Assembly (NCBI RefSeq): GCF_000143885.2
Contig: NC_018581.1
Location: 310,001 to 374,000, forward strand
Direction of reading: 5' to 3'
DNA: 64,000 nucleotides
Origin: Gordonia sp. KTR9
Lineage (GTDB): Bacteria; Actinomycetota; Actinomycetes; Mycobacteriales; Mycobacteriaceae
Translations under genes and position numbers: made by a program
Notes under the pieces: generated by a model
The model's database searches: none
What the model was told of the DNA's origin: nothing
What the model saw: only the letters and a program-made list of their open reading frames with translations
In this document: in pieces, positions 49,962 through 58,679 of the stretch
Position numbering within the stretch: the first letter of the stretch is position 1
Layout of the letters: every line of letters begins with the position of its first letter

Positions 49962-51283
49962 CTGCCTCGCGACCGTCGCGGGCGCTGCGGACTCCGGCGG
50001 GGGACGCCGCGCGCGACCGGCTTGCAGGGGTTCCCGCGTCCGCCGGGTCCGAACTGCTCGAGCAAGCAGCTGTGATCGCGAAGGCACTGCAGGACAACGT
50101 GTCCGACATCGTCTCGGAATTGAGTGCCATGATGGCCCGCGAGATCGATCAGCTCGACACCGACCCCAAACTCGTGGAACTGCTCGAGGCGAGTGTGCAC
50201 GGCAACGTCTCCACGATCATCCACGTCCTCGCGAACGACATCCCGATCGAGCACCTGCAACCGACCACAGCCGCGGTGGAATACGCACTGCGACTGGCAC
50301 AACGGGACGTGCCCTCGAACTCGCTCGTCCGGGCCTACCATCTGGGGCAGAACAGCGTGATGCGCCGATGTTATCGACTGGTCGAAGATCTCGACCTCGA
50401 TGCGGGGGAATCGATGGCGCTGACACGGCACATCTCCGACGTGCTGTTCGGTTACATCGACTGGATCTCCCTGTACGTGTTCGAGGCGTACGAGGACGAG
50501 CGCCGGCGTTGGCTGGGGGTCGAAGGGAACGTCCAGTCAGCGGCCATCCTCTCGTTCCTCGACAGTGCCGAACCCGATGAGCGCGCATTCGAGTCCGAGA
50601 CCGGGTACCAGCTCGACCAGCGTCATCTTGCGCTGATCCTCTGGTCGTCCGAGGACGAACCGCGCGAACTCATCGGGCTCACCCATGCGGCCCGCGAACT
50701 CGGCGCCCGACTCGGCGGGGGCGTCACGCCGATCGTCACCGCCATCGACCGTTCGACCGTGTGGGCGTGGATTCCGCTGACCGGTAGGGACGTCACCGAC
50801 GACTCGTCGGTGATCACGGTGCGCTCAACCGTTCCGGCGGGTGTCCGCGTCGCGGTGGGGATGCCCGCATCCGGGGCACGGGGCTTTCGGCGAACGCACG
50901 AGCAGGCGCGCGCCGCCTACTCCGTGGCGTCCATGCCGGGTGGTGCGGCGGACCGGGTGATCGGATTCGGTGACCGGGGCGTGGCCGTGGTGTCTCTTCT
51001 GGCGCAGGATCTCGAGTCGACGCGGGCTTGGGTCCACGAGGTCCTCGGTGGGCTCGCCGAGGACACCGCCAACGCCTCCATGTTGCGGGAGACGCTCTCG
51101 GTGTACCTCGCCACAAAGGAGAGCCATCTCCACACCGCCGAACGACTCAACCTTCATCGCAACACGGTGAAGTACCGCATCGGCAAGGCACTCGCCGAGG
51201 TCCCGGGAGACCGTGACCGCCTGGATCTCGCTCTGGCGCTGACGGTCTGCGAATTCCTCGGCCCGGTGATGTTCGCGCGCTGA
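49958..51283 (+). CDS. PucR/CdaR-type transcriptional regulator
   Basis: A 441-residue regulator: N-terminal helical sensor region, a central GGDEF-like domain (about 210-340) and a C-terminal PucR-type HTH (LHTAERLNLHRNTVKYRIGKALAEVPGDRDRLDLALAL, about 390-430). Such proteins usually activate adjacent catabolic genes. The ATG at 49958 overlaps the preceding stop (ATGA), making it the third member of a coupled set with DUF3556 and the FAD oxidoreductase. Effector is unknown. Confidence 0.87.
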   Translation: MTASRPSRALRTPAGDAARDRLAGVPASAGSELLEQAAVIAKALQDNVSDIVSELSAMMAREIDQLDTDPKLVELLEASVHGNVSTIIHVLANDIPIEHLQPTTAAVEYALRLAQRDVPSNSLVRAYHLGQNSVMRRCYRLVEDLDLDAGESMALTRHISDVLFGYIDWISLYVFEAYEDERRRWLGVEGNVQSAAILSFLDSAEPDERAFESETGYQLDQRHLALILWSSEDEPRELIGLTHAARELGARLGGGVTPIVTAIDRSTVWAWIPLTGRDVTDDSSVITVRSTVPAGVRVAVGMPASGARGFRRTHEQARAAYSVASMPGGAADRVIGFGDRGVAVVSLLAQDLESTRAWVHEVLGGLAEDTANASMLRETLSVYLATKESHLHTAERLNLHRNTVKYRIGKALAEVPGDRDRLDLALALTVCEFLGPVMFAR

Positions 51284-51305
51284 GTGTCGGTGGCCGGTCG
51301 TGGCG

Positions 51306-53042
51306 TCAGGCCTGGTCGTCCGATCGCTCGATGTCCCGCCGGGGTTGCCCGGTGATCTCGTCGATCTTCGCGCCGGTCGTGGGCGCGAAATGCGAGTCGT
51401 CGAACCGGGGTTCGCCGTCGACACGGAGGTCATAGCGTCGGAGTATGTCTCGCACCGGGTCTTTCATCTCCGCGAAGACGAGTGTGATGTCGTGGGTGCG
51501 GAGATAGTCGTCGAGCTCGACGAGTTCGTCGACCGCGGTGGCGTCGATGTCGACGATGGGTTCGGCCGCGATGATCACGGTGTGCAGTTCTCGCCCGGCC
51601 TTTCTCGCCTCGCGGACCTTGCCGCGGACGTAGTCGTCGAACATGCCGCCGTTGGCGAAGAACAGTGGTGCGTCGAAACGGATGATCAGCACGCCGTCGA
51701 TGCGTTCGGCCTCGGGATGGCGGGTCACGTCGTGGTAGCCGCGCACTCCCGGAACCCGGCCGAGTTCCGTCCGGTACGGACGCCATGCGAGGTTCACGAA
51801 CGCGATGAACGACAGGCCGATCGCGACCAGAATGCCTTGCAGGACACCGATCAGCGCGACGCCCAGGAAGGCGGCGATCGACAGCGCGCCCTCGACCCAG
51901 TTGGCGCGGAACAGCGCGACCACGCCGGAGATGTCGATGAGAGAGATCGCTGCGGCGATCACCACGGCGGCCAGCGCGGCCGACGGGAGGTAGGCGGTGA
52001 CCCCCGGTGCGATGAAGATGAACACCACGATCAGGAGCGCCCCGACGACCGAGGCGAGTTGCGTTTTGGCCCCGGCCTGTTCGGCCACCGGGGTCCGGGA
52101 CGACGACGCCGAGATCGCGAATCCGCTCAGGAACCCGGTGGCGATGTTCGCGGTGCCGATGGCCGCCATCTCCTGGCTGCCGTCGACCTGGTCGCCGGCG
52201 CGAGCCGCGAAGGTCCGCGACAGCACGCTGGTGTCCGCGAAGGCGATCAGCGCGATACCGACTGCCGGGCCGATGAGGCTGATGACGTCGTCGAGTGTCA
52301 CGCCTTCCAGAGACGGCGACGGGAAGCCGCGAGGCATGGCGCCGACGACCGGGAGGTCGTCGGACCAGCCGAACACCGCCACCGCGACGATCGAGGCAAC
52401 CACCGCGACGAGTACACCCGGGATGGCCTTGCGCCAATACCTGAGCCCGAAGATCAGGATGAGACAGGCGATGCCGATGACCGACGGAAGCAATTCGGCG
52501 TCGCCGGACGCGACGCCCTTGACGATGTTGATCGCCTCCTGGATGACCGAATCGCCGTCGACGCCGAAGCCCAACAGTTTCGGCAACTGGCTGAGCACGA
52601 CGACCAGCGCGATCCCGTTGAGGTAACCGATCCGGATCGGCTTGGACAGGAGATCGGTGACGAAACCGAGTCGGAGCAGTCCGCCGATCAGCAGGACAAC
52701 GCCGACCTCGATGGCGAGGACTCCGGCGAGCGCGATCCGCTCCGCGTCGAAGGCCGCGAGCGGGATGATCGACGCCGCGATGATCGGGGCCAGCGACGAG
52801 TCTGGGCCGAGGACGAGGATGCGCGACGGTCCGACGACGGCGTAGACGAGCAGTGGGATCACCGTCGCGTAGAGGCCGGTCACCGGTGGAAGGCCGGCGA
52901 CCTCCGCGTATCCCATGCCTGCGGGGATCAGCAAGGCGGTCAGCACGATGCCGGCGACGATGTCGCCCTTCAACCACGACCTCTCGTAGCCGCGGAGTAC
53001 TCCCAGCCCGGGCAGGAACCGTGACACCGTTTCCGGTTGCAT
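51306..53042 (-). CDS. SulP-family anion transporter with STAS domain
   Basis: A 578-residue transporter: about 12-14 membrane helices with the SulP signature near the start (DIVAGIVLTALLIPAGMGYAEVAGLPPVTGLYAT) and FADTSVLSRTFAARAGDQVDGSQEMAAIGTANIATGFLSGF. The C-terminal STAS domain (about 440-550) holds GVLIIRFDAPLFFANGGMF and PIVDIDATAVDELVELDDYL. It may import sulfate, bicarbonate or another oxyanion; no carbonic anhydrase is adjacent. ATG at 53042; an in-frame TTG is three bases upstream. Confidence 0.92.
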   Translation of the reverse strand: MQPETVSRFLPGLGVLRGYERSWLKGDIVAGIVLTALLIPAGMGYAEVAGLPPVTGLYATVIPLLVYAVVGPSRILVLGPDSSLAPIIAASIIPLAAFDAERIALAGVLAIEVGVVLLIGGLLRLGFVTDLLSKPIRIGYLNGIALVVVLSQLPKLLGFGVDGDSVIQEAINIVKGVASGDAELLPSVIGIACLILIFGLRYWRKAIPGVLVAVVASIVAVAVFGWSDDLPVVGAMPRGFPSPSLEGVTLDDVISLIGPAVGIALIAFADTSVLSRTFAARAGDQVDGSQEMAAIGTANIATGFLSGFAISASSSRTPVAEQAGAKTQLASVVGALLIVVFIFIAPGVTAYLPSAALAAVVIAAAISLIDISGVVALFRANWVEGALSIAAFLGVALIGVLQGILVAIGLSFIAFVNLAWRPYRTELGRVPGVRGYHDVTRHPEAERIDGVLIIRFDAPLFFANGGMFDDYVRGKVREARKAGRELHTVIIAAEPIVDIDATAVDELVELDDYLRTHDITLVFAEMKDPVRDILRRYDLRVDGEPRFDDSHFAPTTGAKIDEITGQPRRDIERSDDQA

Positions 53043-53115
53043 CAAGCGATTATGGGCCTCTGCGGCGGTTTCGGCTTCTCTTTGCCGAGTCGATATCGTG
53101 TCCGGTTCGAACGGG

Positions 53116-53673
53116 TCAGGCGGTGACGGACCGAGAGACGTTCCGCTGGGTCGGTGTCCGCGGCGGGATCACGGGCGACAGCGCCAGCGCGATGGTGCCG
53201 GTGACCGTGAGGTGGGCGGGGACCTCGGCGTGCATGGTGCGACGATGCCGGGAGAGATCGACCACGGTGATGTCGGCCATGGTGGCGCCCGCGAGGTGCG
53301 ACCCGGGGAACGCGACGTCGAGCAGCGCGGAGTGGAGCGGGAGAGTGGCGTCGACGTGGACGACGACGCGACCGCGTGCGACGACCGCAGAGGTGATCCG
53401 GGTGACCAGCGTGGGGAACCACACCGAGGTAGGGCACAAGGACTGGCAGACCGGTTCACCATCGGCATCGAGGTAGAACGCGATCTTGCGATGCAGCGAT
53501 TCCGCGCGGAGCGAGAGGTCGCCGGCGACGACGTCCGCGCCGCAGGAGCGCAGCTCGGTTCCCCACGTTGCGGTTTCGAACGTTCTGGTCACGGTGACGC
53601 CTTTCAGTGAGGGCAGTAGGTCGAACAAGGTCACCGGATCAGATCTACTCCGCACGGCGTTGTTGCGGAACAC
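53116..53673 (-). CDS. Hypothetical protein downstream of tetR
   Basis: Up to 185 residues, not recognised. No membrane segment or signal peptide. A beta-rich pattern is seen in the middle (TSAVVARGRVVVHVDATLPLHS, then DITVVDLSRHRRTMHAEVPAHLTVTGTIALAL). The ATG at 53673 is 20 bases after the TetR stop in the same direction, suggesting an operon; GTG codons at 53634 and 53592 (the latter after AAAGG) are alternatives. Two Cys (VCQSLCPTS) lie close together. Confidence 0.55.
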   Translation of the reverse strand: MFRNNAVRSRSDPVTLFDLLPSLKGVTVTRTFETATWGTELRSCGADVVAGDLSLRAESLHRKIAFYLDADGEPVCQSLCPTSVWFPTLVTRITSAVVARGRVVVHVDATLPLHSALLDVAFPGSHLAGATMADITVVDLSRHRRTMHAEVPAHLTVTGTIALALSPVIPPRTPTQRNVSRSVTA

Positions 53674-53693
53674 ATCTCGCCGCTAAGAGTTCG

Positions 53694-54290
53694 TCAATTC
53701 GCCTGCGGCCCGCCGATCATCTCGAGCGCGACGTCCCGAGCGGCGTCGAGGGCATCGGGTTCGACTCCCATCCCGGCGGTCACCAGCGCGCCCTCGTGCA
53801 GGATGAACAACCGTCGTGCCAGTGCGCTCGCATCGGGGCTCCCGGCATCGGTGGCGATCGAGGTGAGAAGGTCACGCAGATCGTGCTTCTGCCCCACGAT
53901 GATCGGATACGCCGGGTGGTCGGGATCGCTGATCTCGGCGTGCGCGTTGATCATCGCGCACCCCTTGTGGCCTCGGGCGGCCGACCAGTCCCGCGTCGCG
54001 TCGAAGACCGCCGCGAGTCGGGCGCCCGGCGTCGGGTCGGCTGCGTCGAGTCGGGACCGGAGGAACTCCTGCCAGGCGGCGTTGCGGGCGCGTAGATACT
54101 CGACGACCACCTGCTCCTTGGAACCGAAGCGGTCGTAGAGCGTGCGTTTCGTGACGCCCGCGGCCTCCGCGATGGAGTCCACGCCGACCGCATGTATTCC
54201 GCGCTCGTAGAACAGCTCGGAGGCCGCCTCGAGGATGAGTCGGGCCTTGGGTGTCCAGTCCACGGTCGGGGGTGCGGTCTCGGCGGTCAC
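53694..54290 (-). CDS. TetR-family transcriptional regulator
   Basis: A 198-residue regulator with a classical HTH: ILEAASELFYERGIHAVGVDSIAEAAGVTKRTLYDRFGSKEQVVVEYL (about 19-66). The C-terminal domain has AARGHKGCAMINAHAEISDPDHP. It is divergent from an EamA exporter with perfect palindromes between and within the exporter start, so it probably represses that gene. GTG start at 54290. Confidence 0.88.
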   Translation of the reverse strand: MTAETAPPTVDWTPKARLILEAASELFYERGIHAVGVDSIAEAAGVTKRTLYDRFGSKEQVVVEYLRARNAAWQEFLRSRLDAADPTPGARLAAVFDATRDWSAARGHKGCAMINAHAEISDPDHPAYPIIVGQKHDLRDLLTSIATDAGSPDASALARRLFILHEGALVTAGMGVEPDALDAARDVALEMIGGPQAN

Positions 54291-54304
54291 ATGACAAACA
54301 CTAC

Positions 54305-54353
54305 ACCGATCGGTAAAGTCGCATCCATGCAGACTTCACAGATCGGTATACCG
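54305..54353. promoter_or_regulatory. Candidate TetR operators flanking the EamA start
   Basis: ACCGATCGGT (54305-54314) and CGGTATACCG (54344-54353) are perfect ten-base palindromes. They also contain a direct repeat GATCGGTA at 54308 and 54341, 33 bases apart. One lies upstream and the other inside the first codons of the exporter gene. Binding by the adjacent TetR protein is an inference. Confidence 0.5.
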
Positions 54354-55286
54354 GCGCGGTGGGTGACCTTCGCGATGTCGGCGGCGTTCGTCGTCTGTTG
54401 GTCGTCGGGATTCATCGGGGCCAAGCTGGGAGCCGCCGAGGCGTCGGTGCTCACCATCCTCATGTGGCGATTCCTGGTGGTGGCGGCCGTGCTCGGCGGC
54501 GCTGTGTACTTCCTGTGGCGTCGGCGGGGTCTGGCGCCGATGTCACTGAGGTGGTTCGGTTCCCAGCTCGTGGTCGGGGGTCTTTCCCAAGCGGGCTACA
54601 CGGTCACGGTGTACTGGGCGATCGCGCTGGGTGTCAGCACCGGGACGACCGCACTGATCGACGGCGTCCAACCGCTGGTCGTCGCCGCACTGGCGGGTCC
54701 GCTGCTCGGTGCGGTCACCCATCGACGCCAGTGGTGGGGTCTGCTCGTCGGTGCGGCGGGTGTCGTTCTCGTGACCTGGTCGGACGCGGCATCCTCGGCA
54801 GCTGCGCCCTGGTGGGCCTACCTCATACCCCTGCTCGGAATGGCTGCACTCGTCGCGGCCACCTTTCTCGAACGACGCGTCGACGACTCGCCCTCACCCA
54901 CGGTCGTCCTGGCGATCCACTGCGGGGCGTCCGCGGTGATCTTCACTGCGGCAGGACTTCTCGCGGGAGTGGCGGTACCGCCCGCGGATGGCACCTTCTG
55001 GTTGGCGATCGCCTGGCTGACGGTTCTGTCCACAATCGGTGGCTACGGGTTGTACTGGGTGCTCCTACGACGATCCGGCGTCACCTCGGTCAACACGCTG
55101 ATGTTCCTCATGCCGCCCGTCACGGCATTGTGGGGGACGGCGATGTACGGCGAACCCTTCGGATGGGCAACGGGTCTCGGTCTGGCAATGGCCTGCGGCG
55201 CCACCTGGGTGGTGAATCGTCCGCCGTCATCAGAAGCCCGCGAGCGGCGCGAGGCGGAAGCGCGTACAGCAACTGCCGCTCCCTGA
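54327..55286 (+). CDS. EamA/DMT-family exporter
   Basis: A 319-residue, ten-helix DMT transporter with two EamA repeats: FVVCWSSGFIGAKLGAAEASVLTILMWRFLVVA, and in the second half ISTIGGYGLYWVLLRRSGVTSVNTLMFLMPPVTALWGTAMYGE-like segments. The charged C-terminal tail SSEARERREAEARTATAAP is cytoplasmic. The ATG at 54327 may be leaderless; an ATG at 54291 is in frame. Likely exports a small metabolite under TetR control. Its TGA lies within the CTGAGGTG repeat. Confidence 0.87.
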   Translation: MQTSQIGIPARWVTFAMSAAFVVCWSSGFIGAKLGAAEASVLTILMWRFLVVAAVLGGAVYFLWRRRGLAPMSLRWFGSQLVVGGLSQAGYTVTVYWAIALGVSTGTTALIDGVQPLVVAALAGPLLGAVTHRRQWWGLLVGAAGVVLVTWSDAASSAAAPWWAYLIPLLGMAALVAATFLERRVDDSPSPTVVLAIHCGASAVIFTAAGLLAGVAVPPADGTFWLAIAWLTVLSTIGGYGLYWVLLRRSGVTSVNTLMFLMPPVTALWGTAMYGEPFGWATGLGLAMACGATWVVNRPPSSEARERREAEARTATAAP

Positions 55287-55303
55287 GGTGTGAGGAGCGA
55301 TAG
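55283..55303 (+). repeat. Left half of the interspersed element, broken by the IS110 element
   Basis: CTGAGGTGTGAGGAGCGATAG begins with the last bases of the EamA gene, giving its TGA, and stops at 55303. The expected continuation GCGACGAGCC is found only at 56811-56820, on the other side of the IS110-family element. Confidence 0.7.
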
Positions 55304-55414
55304 ACGGTATGAGGGCCTTGGGGCCGAAGGCCTCAAGCTGCAAACACATCGTGGGTTGCTGCTGCTGAGTTCACACTCGGCGGTAGCACCACATTGCAGA
55401 TCAGGAGGCCTCCG

Positions 55415-56500
55415 GTGATTGTTCAGGGTACAAGTGTCGGATTGGATGTTCACGCACGTTCGGTGGTCGCTCACGCCATCGATGAGGACAGCGGCAACGT
55501 GATTCGGGAGACGTTGGTTCCCGATGCGGCGACCATCGTGAGCTGGCTTCACAGCTTGGCTCCGCCTGTGCGGGTTGCCTACGAGGCCGGTCCGACGGGT
55601 TTCGGATTGGCTCGGGCGATCACTGCGGCCGGGATGGAGTGTGTGGTTGCCGCGCCCTCGAAGCTGCAACGGCCAGCCGGGGACCGCGTCAAGACCGATG
55701 CCCGAGACGCTGCGCACCTGGCGAAGTTGCTGCGCCTGGGCGAGGTAGTCGCGGTCGGTGTGCCCGAGGAGGGTACCGAAGCGGCCCGTGATCTGGTCCG
55801 CGCCCGCGAGGACGCTCGCAGCGACCTGATGCGGGCGCGGCATCGATTGTCCAAACTGCTTCTGCGCCAGGGGATCGTCTACTCCGGCGGGAAACCCTGG
55901 ACCGGTGTTCATCAACAGTGGCTGCAGCGTCAACGTTTCGAGCTGCCGCTGTTGCAAGCCGCCTTCGACAACGACCTGGACGCGGTGTTGAGCGTGACCG
56001 CACGCCGAGACCGCCTCGATGAGCTGATCGAACAGACCGCGGCCACCGATCCGTGGCGGGCTGTTGTCACCCGATTGTCATGTCTGCGGGGTGTGTCGAC
56101 GCTGACCGCGTTCGCTCTGGCCGTCGAGATCGGCGACTGGTCGAGGTTCAGTGGCGCCACGATCGGCCCCTACGCCGGGTTGGTGCCCTCGGAATACTCG
56201 ACCGGCGGTACCCGCAGTCAGGGATCGATCACCAAGGCCGGGAACGCCCACGTGCGGCGGTTGCTGGTCGAGGCGGCCTGGCAACACCGGCGGCCCTACG
56301 GCACGCCCGGACAGACCATGCGCCGTCGGTGGGAGGCCGCCTCACCCTCGGCCCGCGCCCGTGGCCATGCCGGCAACCGACGGCTACACAAGCGTTGGCA
56401 ACAATTCGACCGCCGCAGCAAACATCCCTGCGTGGCCAACACCGCGATCGCTCGTGAGCTCGCCGGCTGGTGCTGGTCGCTGGCGGTGCTCGACGACTAA
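55415..56500 (+). CDS. IS110-family transposase (DEDD recombinase)
   Basis: A 361-residue recombinase. The N-terminal RuvC-like DEDD domain shows GTSVGLDVHARSVVAHAID (Asp), VRVAYEAGPTGFG (Glu) and KTDARDAAHLAKLLRLG (Asp-Asp). The C-terminal Tnp domain has LRGVSTLTAFALAVEIGDWSRF, YAGLVPSEYSTGGTRSQGSITKAGNAHVRRLLVEAAW, including the conserved Ser region. AGGAGG six bases before the GTG at 55415 sets the start. The frame is intact, so the element may be active. Confidence 0.93.
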   Translation: MIVQGTSVGLDVHARSVVAHAIDEDSGNVIRETLVPDAATIVSWLHSLAPPVRVAYEAGPTGFGLARAITAAGMECVVAAPSKLQRPAGDRVKTDARDAAHLAKLLRLGEVVAVGVPEEGTEAARDLVRAREDARSDLMRARHRLSKLLLRQGIVYSGGKPWTGVHQQWLQRQRFELPLLQAAFDNDLDAVLSVTARRDRLDELIEQTAATDPWRAVVTRLSCLRGVSTLTAFALAVEIGDWSRFSGATIGPYAGLVPSEYSTGGTRSQGSITKAGNAHVRRLLVEAAWQHRRPYGTPGQTMRRRWEAASPSARARGHAGNRRLHKRWQQFDRRSKHPCVANTAIARELAGWCWSLAVLDD

Positions 56501-56810
56501 CCAGCACTGACACACAATCTTGGCCACCCGCCGCGACTGTGCTGTGGTGAACAGGGAACGAATCCACGGCGTCGCTATGTGCGCCAGCACCTCTGGGTGC
56601 ACGGTACGCACGCTTACATAGACCCGTCGGTCAGCGTTTTCATCTCCTGTCGAACACCGTTGAGCGGTAACCAACCCGCGTATATCAGTCCGACAACACC
56701 GTCGCGAGTAACGACCACCACACACCGCGGCGGGTGGCCAACCCCCACTACAGCCCCCTAGCAAGGAGGCCAACTCGCCATGGAACTTGACAAAGCAGCA
56801 CTACATATCA
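56501..56810 (+). ncRNA. Candidate bridge-RNA region of the IS110 element
   Basis: The 310-base right end after the transposase stop has no gene. It carries small hairpins such as GCACC-TCTG-GGTGC and ACCG-TTGAG-CGGT. IS110-family elements make a structured bridge RNA from a non-coding end (left for IS110 proper, right for the IS1111 branch). The left end here is only about 110 bases, with a strong hairpin GAGGGCCTT/AAGGCCTC (about 55312-55333), so either end could supply it. Location is inferred only. Confidence 0.35.
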
Positions 56811-56909
56811 GCGACGAGCCGACTGCTCCCCGAGCCTCGAAGGGCTGCGGGGCAACCATCGAAGTCGTTGCGGCACTTCAATCCGCGATACAGACTCGTC
56901 TGCCGCACC

Positions 56910-58661
56910 TCACCCGGCAGGTTCGTCCGCGTGGCCTTCGTCGGCGCGCCAGGTGACCGTGACCGGAACCTGGTCGTCCCACGGTTGCCGGGTGACGAGG
57001 TCGGCCACACGCACGTATCCCCGTTCGAATTCACCGACCGCCGGATCGACGAGACGATACTCCTGGGTCTGGCGGTGAATCGGTTGCGCGTCGAGCAGCA
57101 CGATCCGAACCTCGCCTGGCTCGAAATGGCAACGCCGTTGCAAGGATTCGATGAGTTGTTCGTTCGAGAGGTGCCCGTCGCCGAAGTTCCACCCCATCGC
57201 GGTGCTGCAGATGCGTTCGCCGTCGGTCAACACATACTGCTCTTCGGGCATCGGTCGCATCGCGCGGTGCGCCAGCGTGAACAATGCGCGGCCGTGACTG
57301 TTGAACGAGCGGAACGCATATCCCATGTACAGCGGGATCTGGGCCGCTTCGGGGCTGCCGTAGAAGCGTTCGAGTTGCGCGGCCGGCATGGACGCGATGG
57401 CGACGATGCCCTTCTCGATCTTGGCCGACGCCGACGGCTTGATGCACCACAGGCCCGTGTCCCAGTTGCCGGCGTAGTACCGCATACCCGGTAGGAACGA
57501 GACCTTGCGCGGCAGCAGGTTTCCGACGATGACGGTACCTGCGGAGGCTGCGAAGAGCGCTATCGGCCAGGGTGACTGGAGATCGGTGAGTCCGATGCCG
57601 GGATGACCGATGAAGATCGCCACGATGCCGAACATCATGAAGACGTTCCACTCCAGGGGCACGCCCATCGGGATCGACGACAGGATGCCGAAGTGGAAGA
57701 TCAGCATGATCGATGCCGCGACGGCGGTCACCCACCCGCCGTGCGAGAAGAACAGGACGAGCGGGACGAGTCCCTCGACGGCCGTGGAGAAGTGGGCGAT
57801 CCATCGCGAACGGCGCCCCGGACGCAGGTCGTCGGGAAAGTGCTCGAAGAACTTGCGCTTGATCTTCGGGGACCGCCAGATCGGATTGTTGGACATCATC
57901 GTCGCGATGACGAACGGGAAGTGCTTGTTCAGCTTCGACGTAGCCGCCCCGAGCCAGATGCACAGGAACACCAACTTGGCGGCGATGATCATGTCGACAC
58001 CGCTGAACAGAAACGCCACCGCGAACGCGCCGTACACCTCGCCGCGCGCCGCGAGGAAGACGGTCTTGTCGCGTAACCCGACTGCCGCGAGCAGACCCAC
58101 GACGGCCCAGATCTGCCAGCTGGGAAGGACGCCGACCGTCGTGCCCAGTTCGGGGATCGCGCCGGACCCCGGGCTGAACAACGCGATGACGAGTACGACG
58201 AGGAGCGCGACATAGAGAACGACATCAACAGGACCGCGGGAGTCGCCGGCTGTCAGCGGGATTCGCGGCCACGGCGGCTGCCGGATGGTCTTCGGCCGTA
58301 ACCAGTACAGGATCGATCCCAACGGCGGGAAGAACCGGTTGTTCAGCGGACCGAATCCGCATCCGAGGCCCACGACCTCGAACAGCATCGTGTACAACAC
58401 GACCTTCTGGAAGACGATCGGCTCGTCGTACCAGGTGGTGACGTCGAAGAAGCCGTCGATGCCGGGGGTGCTGATCACGATGACCCAGCCGACGAGGACG
58501 TAGGCGAGGATCTTGCCCACATAGAACAGATGCAGTGCCACCGGCGTCCCGAACCCGACTTCGGCCCAGTGCCGGGCCATCGGCTTGATCTTCTCCGCGC
58601 GCGTTCCGCGACTCCACGTCGGGAAGTCGATCTCCGGGGTGGTCTGTTTCAGGAATCCCAT
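56910..58661 (-). CDS. DUF3556 membrane protein (second paralogue)
   Basis: A 583-residue paralogue of the protein at 46681 with the same layout: about eight or nine membrane helices, the block LGSILYWLRPKTIRQPPWPRIPLTAGDSR, NPIWRSPKIKRKFFEHFPDDLRP, GVPLEWNVFMMFGIVAIFIGHPG, and a soluble C-terminus with GWNFGDGHLSNEQLIESLQRRCHFEPGE and DAQPIHRQTQEYRLVD. Function is unknown. The ATG at 58661 is preferred to a TTG at 58679. A KstR2-like box sits 18 bases upstream. Its 3' end abuts the IS110 insertion. Confidence 0.82.
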   Translation of the reverse strand: MGFLKQTTPEIDFPTWSRGTRAEKIKPMARHWAEVGFGTPVALHLFYVGKILAYVLVGWVIVISTPGIDGFFDVTTWYDEPIVFQKVVLYTMLFEVVGLGCGFGPLNNRFFPPLGSILYWLRPKTIRQPPWPRIPLTAGDSRGPVDVVLYVALLVVLVIALFSPGSGAIPELGTTVGVLPSWQIWAVVGLLAAVGLRDKTVFLAARGEVYGAFAVAFLFSGVDMIIAAKLVFLCIWLGAATSKLNKHFPFVIATMMSNNPIWRSPKIKRKFFEHFPDDLRPGRRSRWIAHFSTAVEGLVPLVLFFSHGGWVTAVAASIMLIFHFGILSSIPMGVPLEWNVFMMFGIVAIFIGHPGIGLTDLQSPWPIALFAASAGTVIVGNLLPRKVSFLPGMRYYAGNWDTGLWCIKPSASAKIEKGIVAIASMPAAQLERFYGSPEAAQIPLYMGYAFRSFNSHGRALFTLAHRAMRPMPEEQYVLTDGERICSTAMGWNFGDGHLSNEQLIESLQRRCHFEPGEVRIVLLDAQPIHRQTQEYRLVDPAVGEFERGYVRVADLVTRQPWDDQVPVTVTWRADEGHADEPAG

Positions 58662-58679
58662 CGACGGAGAAACTAGCAA

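Larger units (their letters stand above)
55304..56811 (+). mobile_element. IS110-family insertion sequence inside an interspersed repeat
   Basis: Ends are defined by the split repeat: the intact copy at 40651 joins ..GAGCGTAAGCGACGAGCC, while here ..GAGCGATAG ends at 55303 and AGCGACGAGCC resumes at 56810. About 1.5 kb, one transposase, no long terminal inverted repeats, AG shared at both junctions as a possible core dinucleotide. This fits IS110 biology. Edges may shift by two bases. Confidence 0.75.

Noticed and set aside
51300..53024. 574-codon plus-strand frame
   Set aside because: Antisense to the SulP transporter; Asp/Arg/Glu-rich low-complexity translation with no family features.
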